Shown here: piece by piece, positions 1-7,448 of the stretch | How the letters are laid out: every line of letters starts with the position of its first letter | How positions within the stretch are numbered: the stretch's first letter is position 1 | NCBI GenBank assembly: GCA_035938215.1 | Contig: DASZHC010000156.1 | Location: 1-9,151, forward strand | Reading direction: 5' to 3' | Length of the DNA: 9,151 nucleotides | Origin: DASZHC01 sp035938215 | GTDB taxonomy: Bacteria > Verrucomicrobiota > Verrucomicrobiia > Chthoniobacterales > JAFAMB01 | Translations under genes and position numbers: made by a program | The notes under the pieces: model-generated | Database searches by the model: none | Told to the model about the DNA's origin: nothing | What the model saw: only the letters and a program-made list of their open reading frames with translations

Positions 1-507
1 CATCATCAGCAACCGATGATGTAAATCCTCGTTTCTCGCCCAAATCTTGCAAACGTTCGTGAGTGACTCATTGAACGTTCCCCCTTCTTCTCCGGCTGCG
101 ATCAATCCTACCGAGACCTCGTCGAATACGTATGGAAAATCGCATATGGCTCGGGCGAATGAGACCCCTCGCATGACCGTGTTCCGCAGCTCTCGAATAA
201 CACCTGCCAACTGCCGTCCAGCTGAAGTTCTCCGGGATGTGTTCTCAAGACAAATACCGAGGGCGGTTCGAAGATCCATGCCGAGATGGCAACTCGCTTC
301 CAACTGCTCTAGAAACGTGAGCCTAAATCGCAAGGGAATTCCTTTCCTCTTTTTGTCATCTCTCCTTCGCCGTTCAAGTATCTTGACAACAGGCTTGTTG
401 AGGTGAAACAGGCGTGCATTAAGGTCCGACAGCGATGGGGCGTCTGCCGTCGCCTTTGAAAACGGAGCGCCTTTGGCCGATTGCGTGATGTATGCGTAGA
501 GCGGCAT
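1..507 (-). CDS. Type II secretion F / PilC-family inner-membrane protein (partial, 3' end beyond window)
   Basis: Reading the minus strand from an ATG at 507 gives 169 uninterrupted codons to the window edge; the rest of the gene lies outside. The N-terminus (MPLYAYITQSAKG) resembles the usual MPxFxYxA-x-x-xG start of GspF/PilC proteins. Residues about 61-169 match the T2SSF domain: a helical stretch with LEQLEASCHLGMDLRTALG, then a 'G-x-S-x-x-x-A-I' segment (GVSFARAI, 114-121), then the conserved GE-x-GG turn (residues 139-143). Proteins of this family sit in the inner membrane as the platform that couples the assembly ATPase to pseudopilin extraction. The start lies 29 nt after the stop of the upstream prepilin, so both are probably one operon. 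No strong Shine-Dalgarno is seen before the ATG. Whether it serves secretion or a type IV pilus cannot be decided here. Confidence 0.85.
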   Translation of the reverse strand, partial: MPLYAYITQSAKGAPFSKATADAPSLSDLNARLFHLNKPVVKILERRRRDDKKRKGIPLRFRLTFLEQLEASCHLGMDLRTALGICLENTSRRTSAGRQLAGVIRELRNTVMRGVSFARAICDFPYVFDEVSVGLIAAGEEGGTFNESLTNVCKIWARNEDLHHRLLMM

Positions 508-536
508 CCGAAGTAGGGCAAGGGACTAACCGGAGA

Positions 537-1064
537 TCACTGAGGAACAGTTCCCGGGGTTGTTGCCGTCGTCACCACGCTCTTTTCCTGCAAAGGAACC
601 CCGTACTGATTCAATAACTGCATCGTCCTGTCGTTTTTCGAGTTCGGTTCGAACCATGCTGTAGTCGCTAATGAACCGATATGAACTTTTCCCCCTGTTC
701 CCTGGTTGAGGGTATCATCAGTGGCTATCGGCTGTCCAAGACGCACAAGATACTGCGAGACTTGCGACAGCGTCATCGGCGCGGTTTCCTGCGCAGCATC
801 CGAAATGAGGTTATCAAGCCTGTACTGCACCTTTGCCTTTTCCACCGCGTCTATTCGCTGCGCAGCCATCGATGCTTCCGATTTTCGGATCGAGTCCATG
901 ATGGCCGGATAAATTAGCCCCGCCAATGTCGCAATGATCGCCAGAACGACTAACAATTCGACTAAGGTCATCCCGTTCTGACGCAGGCGAAAATTCTGAA
1001 GCAGAGAGTGTTCGGACACACGAATCCCGCGCCCGTTCCGTGGAATTTTGAAAGAAAAAAACAT
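537..1064 (-). CDS. Type IV prepilin-like / pseudopilin protein
   Basis: A 175-residue product is read from the ATG at 1064. It has a long basic leader of about 31 residues ending in RQNG, then the prepilin peptidase site and N-terminal helix: G|MTLVELLVVLAIIATLAG. Glu at +5 and the hydrophobic helix are canonical; the usual Phe at +1 is Met. The mature part is about 144 residues and ends in a Thr-rich tail; I cannot assign it to GspG, GspH or PilA. I prefer the ATG at 1064 to the TTG at 1079 because AGGGA lies 7 nt upstream of it. The gene is followed closely by the T2SS F-family gene, which supports a role as a filament subunit of a secretion or pilus machine in the inner membrane and periplasm. 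Confidence 0.88.
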   Translation of the reverse strand: MFFSFKIPRNGRGIRVSEHSLLQNFRLRQNGMTLVELLVVLAIIATLAGLIYPAIMDSIRKSEASMAAQRIDAVEKAKVQYRLDNLISDAAQETAPMTLSQVSQYLVRLGQPIATDDTLNQGTGGKVHIGSLATTAWFEPNSKNDRTMQLLNQYGVPLQEKSVVTTATTPGTVPQ

Positions 1065-1085
1065 ACCTGCATCCCTCAAGCAGGT
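1065..1085 (-). promoter_or_regulatory. Inverted repeat enclosing the prepilin ribosome-binding site
   Basis: On the minus strand, ACCTGC and GCAGGT form a perfect 6-bp inverted repeat with a 9-nt loop (TTGAGGGAT). The loop contains the AGGGA Shine-Dalgarno, and the 3' arm touches the ATG at 1064 directly. In the mRNA this could form a small hairpin that modulates translation; in DNA it could be an operator half-site pair. Six paired bases can occur by chance. Confidence 0.35.
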
Positions 1086-1209
1086 GCAGGCTAGTTGTTG
1101 AATGCAGAGATGACAAGCTCTGGGATTGCAAAATTCAGATTACGCACCAAAGCGGAACTGCACCCGGATTTGTTGCCAAGATGCCTATCCTCGGAATATT
1201 AGAACACCC

Positions 1210-2409
1210 ATGGCGGCGACAAGCGAAGTGACACGGCACCTGATCGAGTATCTGGTTCGCCAACAAGCGTTTATTGGCGAAGAAGTCGTGCGCACCATCC
1301 GCGCTACCGGGACGATTCCGAGCGCGCACGCTCTAACGGACCGGGAATTGATCGATCATTTTCCGCAGCTTTTCGCTGATCTTGTCGAGTATTTCGTCAC
1401 GGAAGCGCACCCCGAGATGCGGAAACGCACCGTTCAAGCCGCTATCAGTCACGGCAAAACGCGCTGGCAACAGGGATATCAACTCACCGAAATCGTTCAA
1501 GAGCTTGGGTTGGTTCACAAGGCCATTTTGGAACATGCGATCGAGAGATTTTTTGAGATTAATCCCCAGTGGGCCGATCGCAGCAAAATCGCCTGGAAAA
1601 ATCTTGCCGGTTTTTTCGAAGATTCGGTTACAGGTTCCATTCAACGCTATGTAGAACAGTACACGGAGGAACTTCGCCAGGTCAACGGCCGGCTCCTGGA
1701 GGCAAACAGAAATCTCAGCAGAATTGACGCCTCACGGTTGCGACTCATCCGAACTGTAAACCACGAGATTGCCAATGTTCTTAATACTCTGAACCTTACA
1801 ATCAGCCTCCTGACGATCAGCGATGATCAATCTAGCCGGGAAGAGATGCTTCGCGCCTGTCAACGGAATGTGCGGGAAATAGGGGAGCTCTTGGAGGATC
1901 TCAAAAATTACTCGCTCTTACTTGGCGGCGCTGGCTCGCCGCAACTTGAAGAAATCGATATTCATACCTTCTGCTCAGAGCTTGAATCATCGTTTCACGC
2001 CATGATGAAGGACGCGGGACTAAGTCTTATTCTTGAGATTGATCCCGCGCTGAGGACAGTCCGCAGCGACCCGAAAAAGATCCGGAGCATCATCACGAAT
2101 CTGACGATTAATGCGATCAACTATCGTCACCCGGACAGGAAGGAGGGCACGGTCACCTTGAAGTTCAGCTCTCTCGACGACAACTCATGGCAGATTGCTG
2201 TCGAAGATTCCGGGATAGGGATTTTGCCCGAAAACTTCGATACCATTTTCGAGGAGTTCAAGCGAATCGCTCCTTCCGGCGACGCTAAAGGGAGCGGCCT
2301 GGGTCTCGCGATCACGAAACGTCTTGTCGACGATTTGCAGGGAAAAATTGAGGTCTTCTCCGAGTTTGGGAAGGGAAGCCGGTTTGTTCTGACTCTTCCG
2401 AAGGGATAA
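1210..2409 (+). CDS. Soluble sensor histidine kinase with RsbRD-like N-terminal domain
   Basis: The 399-residue product is read from ATG 1210; a TTG at 1126 is an alternative start in the same frame, but its extra 28 residues do not look like a conserved domain. Residues about 8-150 are all helical in character and resemble the RsbRD N-terminal domain, a soluble sensing module. A short coiled-coil-like linker follows (about 150-175). The phosphoacceptor H-box is RTVNHEIANVLNTL with His185; the Pro usual after the His is absent. The HATPase_c domain shows the N-box (NAINYRHP, Asn301), the D-box (VEDSGIGI, Asp333), an F-box-like FEEF (347-350) and the G2 box GSGLGLAI (361-368). There is no transmembrane segment or signal peptide, so it should act in the cytoplasm. 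No response regulator is adjacent, so it is an orphan. It is divergent from the prepilin gene and convergent with nagB. Confidence 0.88.
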   Translation: MAATSEVTRHLIEYLVRQQAFIGEEVVRTIRATGTIPSAHALTDRELIDHFPQLFADLVEYFVTEAHPEMRKRTVQAAISHGKTRWQQGYQLTEIVQELGLVHKAILEHAIERFFEINPQWADRSKIAWKNLAGFFEDSVTGSIQRYVEQYTEELRQVNGRLLEANRNLSRIDASRLRLIRTVNHEIANVLNTLNLTISLLTISDDQSSREEMLRACQRNVREIGELLEDLKNYSLLLGGAGSPQLEEIDIHTFCSELESSFHAMMKDAGLSLILEIDPALRTVRSDPKKIRSIITNLTINAINYRHPDRKEGTVTLKFSSLDDNSWQIAVEDSGIGILPENFDTIFEEFKRIAPSGDAKGSGLGLAITKRLVDDLQGKIEVFSEFGKGSRFVLTLPKG

Positions 2410-2557
2410 CTGGAGGGACGACACGGAGGCCGTCCGACTGATCATTTCCGGGCCCATAATGGGACGGCACGGAGACCCCCAAAATGAACGAATTCCTTGT
2501 CGGACGAGTCGCCAAGGCCGGAGGACGGAGCGGTCCATCGTCCTTCCGTTGAAGCTC
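2410..2557. repeat. Convergent intergenic gap with imperfect GC-rich direct repeat
   Basis: The gap separates the 3' ends of the kinase and nagB. It holds two copies of the 17-mer GGGACG(A/G)CACGGAG(G/A)CC at 2415-2431 and 2461-2477, differing at two positions. The first copy is followed by CGTCC, so GGACG/CGTCC can pair with a 10-nt loop (2416-2435). A further GGACG...CGTCC pair occurs around 2523-2542. This looks like a small REP-like intergenic element that might end transcription from either side, but no stem is followed by a T-run, so I do not call a terminator. Confidence 0.45.
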
Positions 2558-4477
2558 TTATGATACCCCTGCGGGTTCACGTCTGAATGACTCCATAGCT
2601 TCATATTCGGCCAGACCCAGGCGATCATATTGCTGTGCGGTAATTCGATTGTTGTGTTCCGCCTGTTGCCAACTCTCCCCGGATTGGCTTTCAAGGAATG
2701 GCGTCTGGCTTCGTTGAGAACGGTGATGGTAAAGACAATCGAGCTTTACGGAAAGCTCCGCAGGGCTCAAAGGAACAGCCATTTCAACCTCGTGTATCGG
2801 CCAGGGTCGCTCGGCAGCGGCGTAGTACCAGACGTGGCATTGCCTGATCCAGCCATCATCACGACAAGCCTCGAGAGCAGTTCGCACGAGCTGGAACGAG
2901 ATTCCTGGCACGCTGCTCGGCTCGGCGCCAGAACCGGTCATATAGATCTGATGCGGCTGGACACGTTCGCAAAGGGTCTGAATCGCCTTTACATCCTCTT
3001 CAGAGGGCGCGAACTGGCGATAACGACCGGTCTCATAAAACGGTAAGTCCAGAAAAATGACTTTGGAGAGATCCAAGCCCAACACCTGGCAGGACGCACG
3101 CGCCTCCGCCTTGCGTATAAAACCTTTGAACTTGCGAAGATCGGAGCTGTCTTCATCGAACGCTTTCTTGTTCTCCACTTCTTCGGCAAGTATTTGAATC
3201 CGTTCTTTTCCGTGACGATCGCCGTCCGGGTTCTCACTCAATTCACCCAACAATCCAAGCGCCATGCGAGCTTCGCTGTCCGGCACCCCAAGGTTACCTG
3301 AGGTCAAATAAACAAAGGTCACTTCATGTCCGTGACGAACGAGGCGATTCAATGTGCCGGCCATTCCCAATTCCGCGTCGAGCGGTTCCGGGCTAAAGAC
3401 CAGTACGCGCTTTTGCGCAGGATTGGCCGGTACGGGACGATTTGAATCATCGGCATTCGGCTTTCCGCCTGGCCAGCCCGTGATCGTATGTTGAAGTTCG
3501 TTGAAAATTCGGATGTTCAAGCCGTAACTCGAACCGCTTTCCATCAGCAGCGAGGCGAGCCCGTGCTCGCTATAGTCCTCGTCCCGAAGCCGCAAAACCG
3601 GCTTTTTAAGGTCCATGGCGATCGAGACGACAGCCTTGCGGACGAAGGTAGGTTTCCAATCGACCGTCCCGACCTTCCACGGGTTACGGAAACGAGTCAG
3701 CTCCGACGCCGCCGGCTCATCGATATAGCATCGGCAATTCGAATGGCGCTGAAGAAAACTCGCAGGGATCGTCTCGGTCTGCGGGCCCTCGATCGCGAAA
3801 CGCAGAATTGGCGCCTTTGATTCACCCCAGGCTAGAAGGGCAAGTTCCCTCGCCTGCAATATTGTGCCGACCCCCATCGTTATCGCATTCCCCGGGACAT
3901 TCGCTTCACCCCGAAAATCTCGCGCCGCGTCGCGCCGGGTAAGTCGATCTAACGTCACCAGGCGAGTACGTGAATCAGATCCGGAACCCGGTTCATTAAA
4001 GCCAATGTGGCCGGTCCGCCCGATCCCAAGAATCTGAATATCGAGCCCTCCGGCTTCCCGGATCCTGCTTTCGTACTCCTGGCAGTAGGCATAGACTTCC
4101 GGACGCGGAACCATACCGTCCGGCACATGAACATTTTGCCGTGGAATATCCACGTGCTTAAACAGCTGGACCTCCATGAAGTGGCGATAGCTTTCCGGAT
4201 GATTTGGCGGCAATCCGTAATATTCGTCGAGGTTGAAGGTCACAACATTCTGGAAAGAAAGTCCTTCCTTCCGATGCAATCGAATCAGCTCACGATAGAG
4301 TTTGACCGGCGTCGAGCCTGTAGCCAATCCGAGCACCGCGTTGCGCCGCTCCCGACTTCGTTCCCTTATCAACCGGGCAAGGGATGCCGCGACAACGCGT
4401 ACTGCCTCATCCGAGCTCGGGAAAACTCTCGTTTGAATGTGTTCATACTGCTCAGCTTCCGTTGGTGAAATATCCAT
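2558..4477 (-). CDS. nagB: Glucosamine-6-phosphate deaminase fused to a PIG-L/LmbE-like domain
   Basis: The 639-residue product carries two domains. Residues about 15-285 are a GlcN-6-P deaminase/isomerase, which converts GlcN-6-P to fructose-6-P and ammonia in the cytoplasm. Visible motifs are the phosphate loop LATGSTP (51-57), FNLDEYYGLP with Asp84, and GIGRTGHIGFNEPGS with His157 and Glu162; the Asp found two residues before this His in E. coli NagB is Thr155. Residues about 356-630 align with the PIG-L/LmbE deacetylase-like domain fused to NagB in many Bacteroidetes and related bacteria (LDLPFYETG, EMAVPLSP, GLAEYEAME). Its metal site is altered: the HPDD motif reads EPLD (364-367) and the DPHGTH motif reads EPSSVP (519-524). 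The ATG at 4477 is 28 nt after nagA; a longer in-frame start at 4585 would overlap nagA by 80 nt and is unlikely. The Shine-Dalgarno is weak, so coupling to nagA is possible. Confidence 0.93.
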   Translation of the reverse strand: MDISPTEAEQYEHIQTRVFPSSDEAVRVVAASLARLIRERSRERRNAVLGLATGSTPVKLYRELIRLHRKEGLSFQNVVTFNLDEYYGLPPNHPESYRHFMEVQLFKHVDIPRQNVHVPDGMVPRPEVYAYCQEYESRIREAGGLDIQILGIGRTGHIGFNEPGSGSDSRTRLVTLDRLTRRDAARDFRGEANVPGNAITMGVGTILQARELALLAWGESKAPILRFAIEGPQTETIPASFLQRHSNCRCYIDEPAASELTRFRNPWKVGTVDWKPTFVRKAVVSIAMDLKKPVLRLRDEDYSEHGLASLLMESGSSYGLNIRIFNELQHTITGWPGGKPNADDSNRPVPANPAQKRVLVFSPEPLDAELGMAGTLNRLVRHGHEVTFVYLTSGNLGVPDSEARMALGLLGELSENPDGDRHGKERIQILAEEVENKKAFDEDSSDLRKFKGFIRKAEARASCQVLGLDLSKVIFLDLPFYETGRYRQFAPSEEDVKAIQTLCERVQPHQIYMTGSGAEPSSVPGISFQLVRTALEACRDDGWIRQCHVWYYAAAERPWPIHEVEMAVPLSPAELSVKLDCLYHHRSQRSQTPFLESQSGESWQQAEHNNRITAQQYDRLGLAEYEAMESFRREPAGVS

Positions 4478-4505
4478 AGGTTGGATCGAGACAAAAGGTT
4501 TAGGT

Positions 4506-5717
4506 TCAGATAGATACCGGTTGCACAGCCGGGGCTTTCTCTGGGAAGTCGCGAGGCACCCATTTGCCGCGTTCGACCACGCCACTTACGACGAAACTAT
4601 CATCGAAGACTGTGAGATCTGCCAAATAACCCGCCTTCACTTTTCCAAGCTCGTGATCACGTTTAAGCACCCGAGCCGGATAGAGTGAGGCCATCCGTAC
4701 GGCTTCCAGAAGCGGAATTCCGACGTGATGCACGCAATTGGCAATTGCTTCGATCATGGTTACCAGCGCACCACCCAGCGTGCCGTCAGCACTGACGCAA
4801 CGGCCCTCCTTGACAAAAATCGTCCTTCCCCCAAACTCGAAGGCCGGCATCGAAGTGTCTGTCGGCGTAACCGCATCCGTAACAAGGAACAGGCCCTGCC
4901 GTTTGATGCTTTTCACCAGTTTGATGCTGGCGTAATGAACGTGGAATCCATCGGCGATGATACCTGTCACCACATCATCGCGTTCGAGAACCGCACCAAC
5001 CACCCCAGGATCGCGTCCGATCCATGGGGACATCGCATTGAACAAATGGGTCGCTACCCGTATCCCGGCATCAAATCCAGCAATCGCTTCGGCATACCGA
5101 GCGTTAGAATGCCCGCACGAAACTATAACGCCTGCCTCAGCCAGTGTGCGAACCGTATGCGGCTCATTGCATTCCGGCGCAAGAGTCAGCATGACCGGGA
5201 ATTCACTGGCTACGCCGGCTATTTCCCTGACCATCTCGTTTGAGGGTCTTCTAATGAAGTCAACGTTGTGGATCCCTTTACGTTCAGGGTTGATATACGG
5301 CCCTTCGAGATGAACCCCAAAAACTCCGCGACCCACCTTGTCGCGGTACTGTCCGACAACCTGCAGGGCGTGCCGCATTTTTTCTTCGCTCGTCGTGATC
5401 AGCGTCGGCAGGAATCCCGTTGTGCCCGAGCGGAGATTTGTTCGATGCATGATCTGAAGCGTTTCAGCCGTAATCGCATCGTTGAACAGAACTCCGCCGC
5501 AGCCGTTCAACTGGAGGTCGATAAACCCGGGGGCAAGATATGCATTGTGCAGATCAATAGTTTCGACATCTGGATCCGCGGAGAAATCGCGTTCAGGAAT
5601 GACCGCCTCGATCCTGTCTCCGCGAACAATTGCCACCTTGCCGGCGGCGACGCTGTCGCCGTCGATCAGGACCGCATTTCTCAGCGCAAGGCGAGTGGGT
5701 TGGTTGGAGTGGGTCAT
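4506..5717 (-). CDS. nagA: N-acetylglucosamine-6-phosphate deacetylase
   Basis: The 403-residue amidohydrolase removes acetate from GlcNAc-6-P to give GlcN-6-P for NagB. After an N-terminal beta segment, the barrel begins with PGFIDLQLNGCGG (63-75); Gln69 and Asn71 replace the His-x-His of binuclear amidohydrolases, as in E. coli NagA. Further conserved residues are Glu138 (HLEGP), His203 (CGHS), His224 (ATHLFNAM) and catalytic Asp281 (VTDAV). The C-terminal LGKVKAGYLADLTVFD closes the fold, as is common in this family. Length is close to the usual 380-400 residues and no lesion is visible. It starts 33 nt after the nagE stop and ends 28 nt before nagB, so it is in the same operon. The segment before the ATG (TTCCCAGG) is only a weak ribosome-binding site. 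Confidence 0.96.
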   Translation of the reverse strand: MTHSNQPTRLALRNAVLIDGDSVAAGKVAIVRGDRIEAVIPERDFSADPDVETIDLHNAYLAPGFIDLQLNGCGGVLFNDAITAETLQIMHRTNLRSGTTGFLPTLITTSEEKMRHALQVVGQYRDKVGRGVFGVHLEGPYINPERKGIHNVDFIRRPSNEMVREIAGVASEFPVMLTLAPECNEPHTVRTLAEAGVIVSCGHSNARYAEAIAGFDAGIRVATHLFNAMSPWIGRDPGVVGAVLERDDVVTGIIADGFHVHYASIKLVKSIKRQGLFLVTDAVTPTDTSMPAFEFGGRTIFVKEGRCVSADGTLGGALVTMIEAIANCVHHVGIPLLEAVRMASLYPARVLKRDHELGKVKAGYLADLTVFDDSFVVSGVVERGKWVPRDFPEKAPAVQPVSI

Positions 5718-5750
5718 CCTGGGAATCCGATCGTCATATCGTATGCTTCA

Positions 5751-7378
5751 TCATCGGCTGTTCAGCCTGGTACCGACTGCGGCCGCAACCGCCGCAGCCT
5801 GCTGGCCTGCAATAACGTGCCAGACCTTTTCAGACGCCCTTGCGAATCCTGCAGCGCCGCTGCGTTTTAACGCCTCGCTATCGGCCTTGCTGCTGTCTCG
5901 GAGCACAAATCGGAGCCGGGTCACCGCGACATGCTCGGCTGATTGGACGTTTGCGATACCTCCAAAGGCATCGACTAGACGATCCGCCACGCCAGGCTCT
6001 TCCTCATTCGATTGACCTTGAAGTCCAAGGACCGATACGGCTTTCGCGCCTTCAGCAGCAACGTCCGGTTCACCGGCGGCAGCCGATATGCCGGCGTATT
6101 CCTTCCCCGTCATTGCATCCCGGATCTCTCCGGCAACGATCTCCGCCTGCGGACCTAGCACGACCTGCATCACGTTTTGAGCCGGGCGAACTATGCCCCG
6201 TGCACCCAGAGTTCGCAACGCCTGCTGGCTTGCCAACGAATCGTCTACCAACTCAAGGCGCAGACGAGTTGTGCACGCATCGACGAGCTTGATATTACGG
6301 GTTCCGCCCAGCGCCCTGATAAATCCGGCCGCCTCCGTTTCCGCGCCAACGGCTGGCTGGGTCCCCGGCGCTCCCGCGCCTGCTTTCTCGGCCTCAGCCT
6401 CAGCGCGTCCGGGTGTCGCCAAATTGAATTTTCGGATAGCGAAGCTGAAGAGGAAATAGTAGACGAGGAAATATGCCAATCCGACCGGGATCAGCAGCCA
6501 ACCGTTAGTCGCCAGTTTGTAGGTGATGATGTAATCGAACGCTCCAGCCGAAAAGGTGAATCCCAACTTGACGTTTAGCAAGTTCATCAAAGCCATCGAC
6601 ACGCCCGTTAGAACGGCATGGATCAGATAAAGAACCGGCGCGAGGAACATGAAAGTGAATTCGACAGGCTCTGTCACGCCGGTGAGAAACGCGGTCAGCG
6701 CCATCGACAACAGCATTCCTCCGACCAGTTCCGGTTTTCCGGTCGAGCAGCGTGATACATCGCCAGACAGGCGGCCGGTAGACCAAACATCATGATCGGG
6801 AAAAAGCCGGCCATGAACGACCCTGCTGTGGGATCACCCGCAAAGAATCGATGCAGATCTCCCGTGACAACTTTGCCGTCGGCCCCGTTGAAGCTCCCGA
6901 AGACAAACCAGACAAGGCTGTTGAGGATGTGGTGAAGGCCTGTCACCAACAGCAGCCGATTGAGTATCCCATAGATGATAAGCCCCAAGCCGCCCGCCCC
7001 GATAAGCGCGTGCCCTAACCAGTCAATACCGGCCTGTACGGGAGGCCAGGCGTAGCCGCAGACCAGGCCCAACACCACGCAGACAAGACCAGTTATAATG
7101 GGAACAAAGCGCTTTCCTCCGAAGAATGCCAGGTATTCGGGGAGCTTGATATCCTTAAATCGGTTGTAAAGGTTGCCGGCTACGATTCCGCACAGGATTC
7201 CGGCCAATACACCCATGTCGATCTTTTCATTTATCGACTTCAAAACAGCGGTCAGTATCAGGTAGCCGATGCCGCCGGCGAGGCCGGCTGCCCCGTTGTT
7301 CTCTTTTGCAAATCCAACTGCGACGCCGATCGCAAAAATCAGCGCGAGATTGCTGAAGATTGCGCCCCCGATTCCCAA
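5751..7378 (-). pseudogene. nagE: N-acetylglucosamine PTS permease EIIC-EIIB-EIIB, 5'-truncated and frameshifted
   Basis: Two overlapping reading frames make up one permease. The upstream frame (from 7378) begins at the GGAIFSNLALIFAIG segment, so about 45 residues with the first amphipathic helix and first membrane segment are missing. It carries EIIC motifs such as FFGGKRFVPI, TGLHHILN and FFPIMMFGLP. The downstream frame (6716-5751) resumes with GGMLLSMALTAFLTGVTEPVEF and the last membrane segments. The frames rejoin if one A is restored in CGGAACTGG at 6729-6730, giving AARPENRKLVGGML as in intact homologues. A first EIIB domain has the phospho-Cys (VDACTTRLRL, codon 6273-6275). A second EIIB-like domain has Ala at this place (HVAVTRLRF, codon 5925-5927). 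The intact protein would import GlcNAc and phosphorylate it. Either the gene is dead or the read contains errors; the 5' loss cannot be a single-base error. Confidence 0.85.
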
Positions 7379-7448
7379 GCGCTTCCGAAATTGCCCGATA
7401 CTCCTTCAAATGTGCTTCCTCAGTAGGAGGTTCGGCACGGTCGAGGAA
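7379..7448 (-). pseudogene. Isolated fragment of the EI C-terminal barrel
   Basis: Reading from 7448 gives FLDRAEPPTEEAHLKEYR followed by AISEALG, matching the E. coli EI region RTEFLFMDRDALPTEEEQF...YKAVAEA near residues 296-325. It is bounded on both sides by deletion junctions: EI N-terminus at about 7450, and nagE EIIC at about 7372-7380, where GGGAATCGGGGGCGC fits both partners for a few bases. It is in a different frame from the EI N-terminal part. Confidence 0.75.

Noticed and set aside
47..406. Plus-strand reading frame of 119 codons
   Set aside because: It is the antisense shadow of the T2SS F-family gene, whose minus-strand frame has clear family motifs from 507 to 1.
309..521. Minus-strand 70-codon frame (MPYFGCRSTH...)
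   Set aside because: It overlaps the start of the T2SS F-family gene in another frame and has no recognisable features.
2185..2694. Minus-strand 169-codon frame between kinase and nagB
   Set aside because: It is mostly antisense to the kinase HATPase domain and runs through the repeat region and the nagB 3' end; its sequence has no domain character.
4478..4585. 36-residue N-terminal extension of NagB
   Set aside because: It would overlap the nagA 3' end by 80 nt and does not resemble the NagB N-terminus; the ATG at 4477 fits the family length.
6726..6733. Programmed ribosomal frameshift in nagE
   Set aside because: No slippery X-XXY-YYZ sequence or downstream stem is visible, and the same operon carries gross deletions, so mutation or sequence error is more likely.
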